In this document: one piece after another, positions 20,641 through 29,601 of the stretch
How the letters are laid out: each line of letters begins with the position of its first letter
Numbering within the stretch: the stretch's first letter is position 1
Assembly (NCBI GenBank): GCA_036881865.1
Contig: JBAJNM010000003.1
Location: 42,338-106,337 of the forward strand
DNA length: 64,000 bases
Direction: 5' to 3'
Origin: Parvularculales bacterium
GTDB taxonomy: Bacteria; Pseudomonadota; Alphaproteobacteria; JAPOUT01; JBAJNM01
Notes under the pieces: generated by a model
Database searches by the model: none
The model's input: only the letters and a program-made list of their open reading frames with translations
What the model was told of the DNA's origin: nothing
Made by a program: the position numbers and the translations under genes

Positions 20641-21306
20641 CTATCTGTTTAGAACGGCACGTGGATCAAAGCGTAACACCATTTCGCGCCAATCTTTATA
20701 CTTGTCTACATTGATGGAAAGGTCGAACGGTTGACATTGTCGTATAGCGCGGATGGCCGTTTCCACAGCACTGCGAAAATAACTATTTCCCAATGCCAAT
20801 CTATCCTTATCCAGAGATTCTGGCGCTGCGGCCAGATAACCATCTGGCTTTAAGAATATCTTGATCGTAACCACAAGGGTTTCCGTATCTGGTGCGCCCC
20901 TTGGCACCGCCCAACATCTCGCCATTTGTGTCTTAATGGCTCGTTTAATGTCTACCGTTTCTCTGGCAGTTAACGAGGTTGTTCCTTTTTGTTGTTCTGG
21001 TTCGCTTTGTGGAGTGGTGGAGATTGACTTCTTATTGGTCAGAGGTGTGGGCAACTCACGTTTTGATTTTGTCTTCTTGTTGGACAGAGGTGTAGGGGCC
21101 TCACGTTTTAGTTCAGGCTCTGGCTCTGGCTCTGGATGCTGGAAAGATCGGACAGCAATCTCCTCAATAAGATCTTCCTCATTAACCAATTCAACCATTA
21201 ACTCTGGAGAAACTGACGTAGGTGGTATCAACTGTGGTAGACCTATAATAGAAAAAAACAACACAGCTAAGTGCAACAGCGCCGAAAAAATATACCCACC
21301 ACGCAT
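20641..21306 (-). CDS. tolA: TolA energy-coupling protein
   Basis: Spans from the inner membrane to Pal/TolB and transmits the proton-motive-force signal from TolQR. The 221 residues have one N-terminal membrane segment (about 7-24), a short proline/glutamate and lysine-rich linker containing EPEPEPE and two related TPLSNKK/TPLTNKK repeats, and a C-terminal domain with MARCWAVPRGA and the conserved AIRQCQPF block. The linker is much shorter than in enteric TolA, as is common in alphaproteobacteria. Confidence 0.93.
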   Translation of the reverse strand: MRGGYIFSALLHLAVLFFSIIGLPQLIPPTSVSPELMVELVNEEDLIEEIAVRSFQHPEPEPEPELKREAPTPLSNKKTKSKRELPTPLTNKKSISTTPQSEPEQQKGTTSLTARETVDIKRAIKTQMARCWAVPRGAPDTETLVVTIKIFLKPDGYLAAAPESLDKDRLALGNSYFRSAVETAIRAIRQCQPFDLSINVDKYKDWREMVLRFDPRAVLNR

Positions 21307-21335
21307 AATACTAATCCGGCCTTGCTTTGTAGCAT

Positions 21336-21767
21336 TTATCGATTTGGACGGGTCACCAGTGCAACTCTGTTAAATCCAGCCCCGTTCAGAGCGCCCATCA
21401 CCTCCATAATTCGCCCATAAGAGAGGTCAAAATCTCCACGCACATAGATACGTTGGTCAACAACATGCCCCTCAACATTATCACTAATAGCAAAAAGACG
21501 TGGAATTAACTGTCCTTTATCTATCTTCGTCTCTTGGAGGTAAATATCGCCCTCAGCATCAATAGTAAGCGTCAAACGATCGCCCGCATCTACCAAAGCG
21601 CGCGCATCACTTTTTGGTAAATCAACTGGTACACCAACAGCCAACAAGGGTGCTGTGACCATAAACACAATCAACAGTACTAACATGACATCTACAAAAG
21701 GTGTTACGTTAATCTGGGTTATGGGCGTAGCTTGTCTTATGGCGCGACGCATAGAACGCGAAGGCAT
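21336..21767 (-). CDS. tolR: Tol-Pal channel protein TolR (ExbD/TolR family)
   Basis: Forms the inner-membrane proton channel with TolQ. The 143-residue protein has one N-terminal transmembrane helix (about 20-42) containing the channel aspartate in NVTPFVDVMLVLLIVFMV, followed by a periplasmic domain ending near YGRIMEVMGAL. It starts 2 bp after tolQ ends. Confidence 0.96.
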   Translation of the reverse strand: MPSRSMRRAIRQATPITQINVTPFVDVMLVLLIVFMVTAPLLAVGVPVDLPKSDARALVDAGDRLTLTIDAEGDIYLQETKIDKGQLIPRLFAISDNVEGHVVDQRIYVRGDFDLSYGRIMEVMGALNGAGFNRVALVTRPNR

Positions 21768-21769
21768 TG

Positions 21770-22528
21770 TTAGGATACTCCAACCCGACTTCGAGACAAT
21801 ATAATTGCCACATCATCAGAAAAGTTTTCCAAACGTTGCCGGTAAGACGCAATTTCATTATTCAGACGATTGTAAAAAATCACCGCCGGAATAGCTGCCA
21901 AAAGACCCAGCGCTGTTGCTAGCAATGCTTCAGCAATGCCCGGGGCTACCACCGCCAGACTCGTATCCTGATTAAGAGCAATAGATTGAAAACTATTCAT
22001 AATGCCCCACACTGTTCCAAACAATCCAACAAAAGGCGCGACAGAACCAACCGTAGCCAACCCCAATAATCGTTGTTCAAGGCGCTCTAATTCGCGTTCA
22101 ATTACTAACTCCATCACTTTTCCAACATGAGCGATAGGTTCAACATTGCCTCCCAACCCATCAGAAACAGACCCGGAAGACGGACGATCGGAGACCACCT
22201 TTTTAAGATGGTTCCACTCAGTCATAGCGCTCGCAAAAACAGCTGCCATAGGATGGGCATGCGAAGCATCAATCTGTTTCATCAACTTATCTAGAGAACG
22301 CCCACCCCAGAATATTTTTTCAAAATCTACGGCTTGTCTATGCAACCTCCTTATCAGGCGCATTTTTTCATAAACAACAGCCCATGTCCAAATAGACGCA
22401 AAAACTAAACCCAACATAACCGCCTGGACCACAATATCGGCACGCAAAATAAGCGTCCATAAACTAAGGTCTCCGTGTTGAGTGCCAGCAAGAACTGTTT
22501 CGGTTACAATAACGGCATCAGGATCCAT
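21770..22528 (-). CDS. tolQ: Tol-Pal channel protein TolQ (ExbB/TolQ family)
   Basis: Inner-membrane partner of TolR in the proton channel that powers TolA. The 252 residues contain three transmembrane segments: one near 30-50 and two in the conserved C-terminal region (LATVGSVAPFVGLFGTVWG and IAEALLATALGLLAAIPAV). An insert around residues 118-128 is rich in Ser and Gly. It is the first tol gene, 28 bp after ybgC. Confidence 0.96.
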   Translation of the reverse strand: MDPDAVIVTETVLAGTQHGDLSLWTLILRADIVVQAVMLGLVFASIWTWAVVYEKMRLIRRLHRQAVDFEKIFWGGRSLDKLMKQIDASHAHPMAAVFASAMTEWNHLKKVVSDRPSSGSVSDGLGGNVEPIAHVGKVMELVIERELERLEQRLLGLATVGSVAPFVGLFGTVWGIMNSFQSIALNQDTSLAVVAPGIAEALLATALGLLAAIPAVIFYNRLNNEIASYRQRLENFSDDVAIILSRSRVGVS

Positions 22529-22556
22529 TATGTCCTCTTAACTGATTAAATCTCTG

Positions 22557-23036
22557 TCACGATGTAGATGCGTAAGGCGATAAACAATGATATAAAGCAT
22601 CAGGCAGTCGTTTCAATCGTCCTTCAAAATCAACACAGGCGACAGTGATATCTGCGCTCCATATCAAGGTTTCACCGCGCCATATAGTCTGCTGTATAAC
22701 CAGTCGCACCCGCGTGATTCTATTAAATTGAGTACAAACCTCCAGCAAATCATCAATACGGGCAGGTTGATGAAAAGTCATGGTGATTCGATGAACAGTG
22801 TAAACCAGAGGAGGTTCTTCCGCCAACATCTGTTGATGGCTTCTTCCAACGAGGCGCAAAAAATCCGAACGACCCCGCTCTGCATAGCGCAGATAATTTG
22901 CATGATACACAACGCCAGAGAAATCCGTATCTTCATAATAGATACGCACCGGCAACATATGAACGTATTCCTTAGTCCTTCTGGACTTAATCTGTCCGGC
23001 GATATCAGGCCACTGTTCTTCTCCACCAGACATCAC
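22557..23036 (-). CDS. ybgC: Acyl-CoA thioesterase YbgC (Tol-Pal associated)
   Basis: Hot-dog-fold thioesterase that hydrolyses acyl-CoA and is almost always linked to the tol operon. The 159 residues carry the family motif [29 protein letters not shown] with the catalytic aspartate near residue 38. Its ATG overlaps the ruvB stop by 4 bp; a start at the internal Met near residue 27 ([10 protein letters not shown]) would also fit the family length. Confidence 0.93.
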   Translation of the reverse strand: MMSGGEEQWPDIAGQIKSRRTKEYVHMLPVRIYYEDTDFSGVVYHANYLRYAERGRSDFLRLVGRSHQQMLAEEPPLVYTVHRITMTFHQPARIDDLLEVCTQFNRITRVRLVIQQTIWRGETLIWSADITVACVDFEGRLKRLPDALYHCLSPYASTS

Positions 23037-24121
23037 ACACTTGTATCTTTTGTGTCTCTGTTTGTTCCGGTAGAGTTTTGCGTCTCTTTCTCATCAAACA
23101 ACCCATCCTGATTCTCACCCCCTAATGAGGGAATAGGGGGCAACCCCAGATGAGCTAATGCTGCCTCTGTCAGCAATCGTCCTCGCGGTGTGCGGTTTAA
23201 AAATCCCTTCTGCATCAAATAAGGCTCTATCATTTCTTCAATAGCGTCCCGTGCCTCTCCAAGAGCAGCGGCAAGAGTTTCAACCCCTACGGGACCTCCC
23301 TGAAACTTGGTAGCCAAACAGTAAAGATAGCGATGATCCATTGAATCAAGGCCTAACTCATCAATCTCTAGTTGATGCAAAGCCTGACGGGCAGTCCCCT
23401 CATCAATGACCATATTACCAGCAACGCCTGCAAAATCCCGTACCCGACGTAGCAACCGCCCTGCCACCCGAGGCGTTCCCCGCGCCCGACGTGCAATTTC
23501 TGAAGCCCCCTCGTCGGCTACGTCAATCCCTAAAATCCGCGCGCCCCGATTGATAATCTGTTGCAAGGATTCTATGTTATAATAATCCAACCGAAGAGAA
23601 ATACCAAACCTATCCCGCAAGGGAGTTGTTAGAAGACCGGAGCGGGTGGTAGCACCAACCAGCGTAAAGGGTTCTAAATCAATGCGCACAGAACGCGCCG
23701 AAGTCCCCTCGCCAATAACAAGGTCTAGCTGAAAGTCTTCCATGGCCGGATACAATATCTCTTCAACCGCTGGAGAAAGACGATGTATCTCATCAATAAA
23801 TAACACATCGTGTGTCTCGAGGTTGGTCAAAATTGCTGCTAAATCCCCTGCCCGTTGAATCACTGGTCCTGAGGTGGCCCGAAAATTAACCCCCAACTCG
23901 CCTGCAATAATCTGCGCCAGCGTTGTTTTGCCCAATCCGGGCGGTCCTGCCAGCAACACATGATCCATGGCCTCGCCGCGCCCTTGGGCGGCCTCGATAA
24001 AAATAGATAAATTATTGCGCAAGTGCGGCTGACCGATAAAAGCTGCCAACCGCCGAGGACGTAATGCCAAAGTCCCCCCCTCTTCGTCCATCATGGAAGC
24101 TGAGTCTACCAGTCTGCTCAC
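23033..24121 (-). CDS. ruvB: Holliday junction branch-migration helicase RuvB
   Basis: AAA+ motor that drives branch migration with RuvA. The 362 residues include Walker [13 protein letters not shown] (about 59), Walker [10 protein letters not shown], sensor GATTRSG and the C-terminal winged helix with [14 protein letters not shown] and RTPRGRLLT. The C-terminal tail after about residue 335 is polar and not conserved. It is 65 bp downstream of ruvA and overlaps ybgC by 4 bp. Confidence 0.97.
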   Translation of the reverse strand: MSRLVDSASMMDEEGGTLALRPRRLAAFIGQPHLRNNLSIFIEAAQGRGEAMDHVLLAGPPGLGKTTLAQIIAGELGVNFRATSGPVIQRAGDLAAILTNLETHDVLFIDEIHRLSPAVEEILYPAMEDFQLDLVIGEGTSARSVRIDLEPFTLVGATTRSGLLTTPLRDRFGISLRLDYYNIESLQQIINRGARILGIDVADEGASEIARRARGTPRVAGRLLRRVRDFAGVAGNMVIDEGTARQALHQLEIDELGLDSMDHRYLYCLATKFQGGPVGVETLAAALGEARDAIEEMIEPYLMQKGFLNRTPRGRLLTEAALAHLGLPPIPSLGGENQDGLFDEKETQNSTGTNRDTKDTSV

Positions 24122-24186
24122 AAGGTCGTCTCGCTCGCTTGGGTTTGTACTATCATAATCTCTCCCTCATTGGCGCACGCCCCCAT

Positions 24187-24786
24187 TCACACAGAGAGAT
24201 CACGTAATCCTTGGCGAATAAGTTGTTTCGTTTCAGCGGTTGCGCCAAGGGTTCCCATAGCGCTTGCAATAGCGGATGACGCCTGAGTTTCGGAATAACC
24301 TAAATGAACCAACGCCGACACAGCTTCTCGCATGATACGAGAACGGTTATTACCAACCGCCACTACTCCCTTGTTATCCATAACAGGAAGGGCCTTGTCT
24401 TTCAACTCTGAGGTAATGCGTTGGGCTACCCGTGCGCCAACACCTGGTGCGCGAACCAGCGCCGGTTTATCTTCCACAGCAATAGCAGTAGATAATTCAT
24501 CTGGAGACATAATGCCCAAAAGAGCCAGAGCTACCCGCACCCCTACCCCTTGCACATTCAGCAATAACCGAAACCAATGCCGCTCTGCTTCATCAATAAA
24601 TCCAAATAAGCGCAGTTGGTCTTCTCTTACGTATGTCTCAATAGCCAGAGAGACCACCTCCCCTCGTTTAGGCAAATCCCGTAGCGTGCGTGCTGAGCAA
24701 ATGACGTGATATCCCACGCCACCAACATCAATAATCAGCCAATCATCACCAGCATCATCAATAAGGCCTCGCAGCTTACCAATCAT
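24187..24786 (-). CDS. ruvA: Holliday junction DNA-binding protein RuvA
   Basis: Tetrameric protein that binds four-way junctions and loads RuvB. The 199 residues start MIGKLRGLIDD, with the N-terminal OB fold, the helix-hairpin-helix pairs (NVQGVGVRVALALLG and APGVGARVAQRITSELKDK) and a C-terminal RuvB-binding domain (AVSALVHLGYSETQASSAI). It begins 13 bp after ruvC. Confidence 0.97.
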   Translation of the reverse strand: MIGKLRGLIDDAGDDWLIIDVGGVGYHVICSARTLRDLPKRGEVVSLAIETYVREDQLRLFGFIDEAERHWFRLLLNVQGVGVRVALALLGIMSPDELSTAIAVEDKPALVRAPGVGARVAQRITSELKDKALPVMDNKGVVAVGNNRSRIMREAVSALVHLGYSETQASSAIASAMGTLGATAETKQLIRQGLRDLSV

Positions 24787-24799
24787 TTGTGTTTACCAA

Positions 24800-25309
24800 T
24801 CATGCTGCACTGCTTCCCGCCACTGGTGTTGGGATGGGGCTATTATGGGCGTGGCAAACTGCAACGGCTAAGGCATCCGCTGCATGATCACTTTGGGGTG
24901 AACTCTTAGGCATGAGCTGGCGTATCATAAGACTCACTTGTGCTTTACGTGCATGCCCGGAGCCGGTTACGGCCTTTTTGACAACATTGGGCGGATATTC
25001 TGCTACCGGTATTTGTCGCCGTGCCGGTAGCATAAGACAAATCCCACACGCTTGTCCCAATTTGAGGCTTGAGACTATATCGCGATTACCAAACAAGCCT
25101 TCAACTGCCGCTTCCTCAGGATGCTGCTGGTCAAGAATCGCCTCCAACTCCTCCGCCAACAAAGCAAGGCGCTCTGGCACACTGATCAATGCATCCGGCA
25201 CAATCACACCATTAGCTACATGGATGAGTTGATTGCCTTTTACGTCTACAACGCCCCATCCGGTATTTCTTAACCCCGGGTCAAGACCCAAAATACGCCG
25301 CACTTTCAT
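24800..25309 (-). CDS. ruvC: Holliday junction resolvase RuvC
   Basis: Endonuclease that resolves Holliday junctions. The 169-residue protein has the RNase-H-like fold with catalytic acids in LGLDPGLRNTGWG (Asp near residue 9), EEAAVEGLFG (Glu near 69) and SDHAADALAVAVCH near the C-terminus. It leads the ruvC-ruvA-ruvB-ybgC-tol run on the minus strand. Confidence 0.97.
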   Translation of the reverse strand: MKVRRILGLDPGLRNTGWGVVDVKGNQLIHVANGVIVPDALISVPERLALLAEELEAILDQQHPEEAAVEGLFGNRDIVSSLKLGQACGICLMLPARRQIPVAEYPPNVVKKAVTGSGHARKAQVSLMIRQLMPKSSPQSDHAADALAVAVCHAHNSPIPTPVAGSSAA

Positions 25310-25397
25310 AGGCCTATCCTAATAAAATTACCCCTTTGAGTTTCTTGGCTTGCCCAATTTTTTTCACAACAAAAATGATTTCTGCAGCAAAAAGGCA

Positions 25398-26144
25398 TCA
25401 AGAAGAAAGTTTTTCCAGCACATCATCAGGCACATCAAAATTAGCATGAAAGGTTTGCACATCATCATTATCGTCTAAGGCATCTAACATGGCAATCAGG
25501 GTCTTAGCTGCATCTTCATCCAAAGGAACGGTACTTTGGGGCTTCCACACAAGAGTTGCAGATTGCGGCTCGCCGTAACGATCTTCCAGCGCTTTTGCAA
25601 CCTGATGGAGTCTATCGGTAGCACAAAATAATTCGTGCAGCCCCTCTCTTGAGTCACATTCATTTGCTCCCACCTCAATAGCAGTTTCCAACATATCATC
25701 AGCGCTCGCCACACTTGAGGGATAAACCACTGCTCCCACATGGTCAAACATGAAAGACACCGAGCCATTTTCTCCTAAAGATCCCCCATATTTTGAAAAA
25801 ATTGACCGAATGTCTCCTGCTGTTCGGTTGCGATTGTCCGTTAAGGTTTCCACGATAACGCCAACCCCATGGTTGCCGAAGCCTTCGTAACGCACCTCTT
25901 CATAGTTGGCCGTATCAGAATTAGAACTACGTTTAATGGCCCGTTGGATATTATCCCCTGGCATGTTGGCGGCCCTCGCCGCTTGTATGGCGGTGCGTAA
26001 GCGGGGATTATCTTCAGGACGGGGTGCACCCTGACGGGCAGCAACGGTTATCTCTCGCGCCAGCCGTGAAAACACACGGGCACGTTTTTTATCCTGCGCT
26101 CCCTTACGAAACTGGATATTTTTAAACTTGGAATGGCCCGCCAT
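25398..26144 (-). CDS. yebC: YebC/PmpR family protein
   Basis: Member of the YebC family, described as a transcription regulator and, more recently, as a translation factor that relieves ribosome stalling at proline runs. The canonical start MAGHSKFKNIQFRKGAQDKKRA is at 26144; an upstream in-frame GTG would add 16 unconserved residues. The 248 residues have all three family domains, ending VPDDVLEKL. A TATAAT at about 26163-26168 lies just ahead of the start, so the leader would be very short and no clear ribosome site is visible. Confidence 0.95.
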   Translation of the reverse strand: MAGHSKFKNIQFRKGAQDKKRARVFSRLAREITVAARQGAPRPEDNPRLRTAIQAARAANMPGDNIQRAIKRSSNSDTANYEEVRYEGFGNHGVGVIVETLTDNRNRTAGDIRSIFSKYGGSLGENGSVSFMFDHVGAVVYPSSVASADDMLETAIEVGANECDSREGLHELFCATDRLHQVAKALEDRYGEPQSATLVWKPQSTVPLDEDAAKTLIAMLDALDDNDDVQTFHANFDVPDDVLEKLSS

Positions 26145-26216
26145 AGTAATTTTAATAGTATTATAAAACGTCCTACCTGTAAAAACTAGCACAGCGCATC
26201 CCGTCCATCACACCCC

Positions 26217-26867
26217 TTAACACCGACTATCAAGACTCCAGCGTTCCGTTACCACCATATCCAAAGGCTCATCATAAGGCTCACGGGGAGGTAGGCCTCT
26301 GTATTGTGCCGAAAAAGCCAACCCTACCGCCTCAATATTCCTTGTCCTGCGCAATTCTTTAAGGGTGCGGTCATAAAAACCGCCCCCATACCCTAAGCGA
26401 AACCCTTCATCGTCAAAGGCTAGCAGGGGAGTCAATATAATGTGAGGCACTACAGTTTTTGCATCTTGCACAGGCGCCATAATGCCTAAACTATCAGGCA
26501 CAAGAGGATCCTCCTTTTGCCATGCGCGAAACATCAACGGCTCATCCCGTTCTATTACAACCGGGAGTGCCAAGCCCACACCGCGAGAGGCAAGCCAACC
26601 CATCAAAGGGCGAGGGTCTATTTCATAACCTATGGGCCAATAGCCTGCAACAACAGACGGCATAGTCTGCCGCATTCTAATTGCATTTTGAAACTGGTGC
26701 ATCAATAAACGTGATGCTCTCCCAAAACTCAACCCAAGCCGACGTGCGGCCTGTTTGCGTAGTCTCCGTGCTTGTGTGCGGGCTTGGGCGCGGTCGTTCT
26801 CCAAGTGCGTGATAGGGATCGGCGACGGTGTTGAGTCTTTACCTGAAAAGAAATGGGGCATAATCAA
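26217..26867 (-). CDS. ygfA: 5-formyltetrahydrofolate cyclo-ligase
   Basis: Converts 5-formyl-THF to 5,10-methenyl-THF with ATP. The 216-residue protein has the basic N-terminal helix (RRLRKQAARRLGL), VVAGYWPIGYEIDPRPL, and the C-terminal active-site block LLAFDDEGFRLGYGGGFYDRTL. It follows a 6S RNA gene, the classical ssrS-ygfA linkage, and they are probably co-transcribed. The product feeds the same folate pool used by metF-metH at 9.7-14.3 kb. Confidence 0.95.
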   Translation of the reverse strand: MIMPHFFSGKDSTPSPIPITHLENDRAQARTQARRLRKQAARRLGLSFGRASRLLMHQFQNAIRMRQTMPSVVAGYWPIGYEIDPRPLMGWLASRGVGLALPVVIERDEPLMFRAWQKEDPLVPDSLGIMAPVQDAKTVVPHIILTPLLAFDDEGFRLGYGGGFYDRTLKELRRTRNIEAVGLAFSAQYRGLPPREPYDEPLDMVVTERWSLDSRC

Positions 26868-26882
26868 ATATGAGAAAGACCA

Positions 26883-27048
26883 AAGGCGCGATGCCGCTCT
26901 GGCCGTTGAAGCGCGAAACCCGAGACCTGAAAAACAGGTGGGTGCCGTATGAAGGAGACCACGGTCTCTCCCAGTGACAGCTCCCTATGGGATCGTAAGG
27001 CCCCGAGTATTATTATAGCTCCTTGCGAACCGAGCAGCACCACACAGA
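26883..27048 (-). ncRNA. ssrS: 6S RNA (ssrS)
   Basis: 6S RNA mimics an open promoter and sequesters sigma-70 RNA polymerase in stationary phase. On the minus strand, GUGGUGCUGCUC (27043-27032) pairs over 12 bp, including a few G-U pairs, with GAGCGGCAUCGC (26899-26888), the expected closing stem. Between them are GGUUCGCAAGGAGC near the 5' end, a long imperfect hairpin with a central bubble, and GCUUCAACGGCCAGAGCGGC near the 3' end, which resembles alphaproteobacterial 6S RNAs. The position immediately upstream of ygfA is the conserved location. The ends are approximate to a few bases. Confidence 0.85.
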
Positions 27049-27114
27049 TAAGACGAAAAACTCATCTTAACAATCACAAGTCTATCATTATAAAGTGATG
27101 AATGCCTAGCTAAT

Positions 27115-28374
27115 CTAATCGTTTTTAATTTTGTTTAGCGTCAGCACCGTTGGAAAGCCATCTGCTGGTTCGCCATGAGCTTTCTGCCAATGACGAATAG
27201 CCGCCCGAGTCTTAGTGCCAATGATGCCATCAATTGCGCCAATATCATATCCCTGCGCTGACAAAAGCCGCTGCAAGGTTTTACGTTCTTCCCGCTTAAG
27301 TGGGCTAGCATTATCTGGCCAGCGTCCCCGAATTATATCACGACCCCGAAGCCTATCTGCCAAATGACCCACCGCCAACGCATACGACGTAGAATTATTA
27401 TAACGCAAGATAACGCGGAAATTATCAAATGTCAGAAAAGCCGGGCCCCGATGCCCCGCTGGTAAAAACAATGATGCAGTATGCTCTCTCACTCTGCCTT
27501 CACTATCTGTTTCGTAAGGAGAAACTCCCAGTGCATCCCACTCTTGAAGGTTTTTGTGGACAACACTATCAGCTAGAGAATACTCAAATCCTTCTGGCAC
27601 GTGCACTTCATAGCCCCATGGTTGTCCTGTTCGCCATCCGGATTTTTTTAAATAGTTAGCGGCAGAGGCCAACGCATCGGGAATAGACCCCCATATATCT
27701 TCACCTTCAACCCCATCAAAGTCCTGCGCATAGGCATGATAGCTTGTGGGAATAAATTGCGGATGCCCCATAGCGCCTGCCCATGAACCCTTCATATGTT
27801 CAGGGGCTATATGGCCTTGATTCAAAATCTGCAAAGCGGCGATCAGCTGCTTGCGAGCAAAAGTGCGCCGTCTCCCTTCATAATCTAGCGTTGCTAGAGC
27901 ATGTACCACATTATATCGTCCCTGATATTTGCCATAGCTGGTTTCAATGCCCCATATAGCCGCCAGAATGTAGCGATCTACTCCATAATGAGTCTCTAGC
28001 CTATCAAACAAATCTCTATGGTGCGCTATCATGTTCTGTCCGGTGGCAATGCGAGTAGAAGAAACCGCTCGCTCCAGATAATCTTCAATCGCAACTGTCA
28101 ACTCAGGTTGAGTTTTTGCAGCTATTATGATTCTATCATCCGGCTCAAAACCTTTCATGGCTTCGTCAAATATAGAGTCCGGAATATTGGCCACTATAAC
28201 ATCATGCCGCAAATCAGCACGCCATTCTTCCAATGACCGGCGTGGCTCAGGCACAACCGCACCCGCATCACAAGATCCGCAACCTAATAAACTCCCAAAA
28301 GTCAAAACCCCCCAAAGGTTAATTACATTCAAAACATGTCTTTTTACCATGAGCAATAGCATACCATGTTTCAT
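27115..28374 (-). CDS. MltB-type lytic murein transglycosylase lipoprotein with PG-binding domain
   Basis: Cleaves the glycan strands of peptidoglycan with formation of anhydro-muramic acid. The catalytic domain (SLT_2) has the active-site Glu in AAIWGIETSYGKYQG, AGAMGHPQFIPTSYHAYAQDFDG and NFRVILRYNNSTSYALAVG. A C-terminal peptidoglycan_binding_1 repeat reads LKREERKTLQRLLSAQGYDIG. A lipobox SLLGC precedes the mature protein, so it is probably outer-membrane anchored. A TTG 10 codons upstream and ATGs 4 and 9 codons downstream are alternative starts; none has a clear ribosome site. Confidence 0.92.
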   Translation of the reverse strand: MKHGMLLLMVKRHVLNVINLWGVLTFGSLLGCGSCDAGAVVPEPRRSLEEWRADLRHDVIVANIPDSIFDEAMKGFEPDDRIIIAAKTQPELTVAIEDYLERAVSSTRIATGQNMIAHHRDLFDRLETHYGVDRYILAAIWGIETSYGKYQGRYNVVHALATLDYEGRRRTFARKQLIAALQILNQGHIAPEHMKGSWAGAMGHPQFIPTSYHAYAQDFDGVEGEDIWGSIPDALASAANYLKKSGWRTGQPWGYEVHVPEGFEYSLADSVVHKNLQEWDALGVSPYETDSEGRVREHTASLFLPAGHRGPAFLTFDNFRVILRYNNSTSYALAVGHLADRLRGRDIIRGRWPDNASPLKREERKTLQRLLSAQGYDIGAIDGIIGTKTRAAIRHWQKAHGEPADGFPTVLTLNKIKND

Positions 28375-28446
28375 GAAAAACTCAGGCGTATAATACCATA
28401 ACAAACCCGTAATAATTTAGAGCAGTTCAACAGATCTCTCAGTCCA

Positions 28447-29601
28447 TCAGGCCACACTCATCAAGGCCGCGAACGCTCCAAACAAATGATAAAACGTACT
28501 TGCTGGCACAACATGCCCCATAGGCATGCCCTCAGCGTCAACACAATCCACCCACAAGCCCGGCGTCACAAGAGGATCATTTAAGTAATATCTGAATAGA
28601 GCTTCAACAAAGTCCGTTATCGCGCTGGCCTCTGTCTGACCTGCCTTATATCGCACAATAAGTGCACGCAAGCGCTCTGTTTGAGGCCACAGCCGATGAG
28701 TTGGGCCACGTATCGTACCATCTAACCCCACACCATCCCACACAAGGCCAGTTGTAGAATTAATCCCCTGCTCTTCAGCAAACTGAAATAATCTATCTGG
28801 TAGCGCTGAAGAAAACGGCACACTCCAGCGCTTACAACACCACAACAACCAGACCCATTCATAATGATGGCCCGGCTCCCAAATCTCACCCTTTCCCGTT
28901 TGTATAGGCTGCCAGTCCTCTGCAAAAAACTCCCGCAGTACTCCTTTGTCAGCATCAAGAAAATGTCGCTCCAGCAACGTCACCAATTCAGCAGAGCGAA
29001 CTATATAATCAATCTCACCGGTAGCCTCATAGAGAGCACCCATAGATTCCAATAAATGCATATGAGGGTTTTGACGACGGTGCCCCTCATCAGGCAATCC
29101 CTCCCGATAACCACCGTGGGTGGTGTCTAAAAGATGCGTATCCAAAAATAATAATGTACGTCTAATCAACGCTAATGCCCTATCATCCCTGCTCGCTCGG
29201 TAATACCAAGCTAATGCAAGCAAAACAAAAGCATGGTCATACGTATCTCGTAGCCCATCATAGACCGTACCCTCTGCTGTCAAACGATGACACCACCCCC
29301 CTGAATCTTCACGCCAACCATAAGAAATGAGAAACTCAAATCCCCGCCGTGCACCCTCAAGTCCCTCAGACCACCCAAGCATCGCGCCATGACTAAATAC
29401 ATAAATCTGTCGTGCCTGAACCCGAAGGCGTGTAATACCCCCATCCTCAACGTCCCCCTCACGGGTAAGGTATTCCCGAAACCCGCCGTGCTCTGGATTT
29501 ACACCTGCACGAGCCCACAATGGCAAAGCTACTTTCTCAAGCCAACAGCGCACATCTTGCGCAACTTTACTCAATTCACCCGTTTGTACTCCCTGCTCCA
29601 T
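28447..29601 (-). CDS. AGE-family sugar epimerase/isomerase, probably mannose-6-phosphate isomerase
   Basis: A 384-residue (alpha/alpha)6-barrel protein of the N-acylglucosamine 2-epimerase family. Motifs include GGFREYL, RLRVQARQIYVFSHG, YDHAFVLLALAWYYRAS, NPHMHLLESMGALYEATG and EPGHHYEWVWLLW, which supply the conserved His and Arg residues of the barrel. Its ATG overlaps the manC stop by one base (TAATG). Next to a mannose-1-phosphate guanylyltransferase the likely reaction is fructose-6-phosphate to mannose-6-phosphate, but an aldose-ketose or GlcNAc 2-epimerase activity cannot be excluded. Confidence 0.85.
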   Translation of the reverse strand: MEQGVQTGELSKVAQDVRCWLEKVALPLWARAGVNPEHGGFREYLTREGDVEDGGITRLRVQARQIYVFSHGAMLGWSEGLEGARRGFEFLISYGWREDSGGWCHRLTAEGTVYDGLRDTYDHAFVLLALAWYYRASRDDRALALIRRTLLFLDTHLLDTTHGGYREGLPDEGHRRQNPHMHLLESMGALYEATGEIDYIVRSAELVTLLERHFLDADKGVLREFFAEDWQPIQTGKGEIWEPGHHYEWVWLLWCCKRWSVPFSSALPDRLFQFAEEQGINSTTGLVWDGVGLDGTIRGPTHRLWPQTERLRALIVRYKAGQTEASAITDFVEALFRYYLNDPLVTPGLWVDCVDAEGMPMGHVVPASTFYHLFGAFAALMSVA

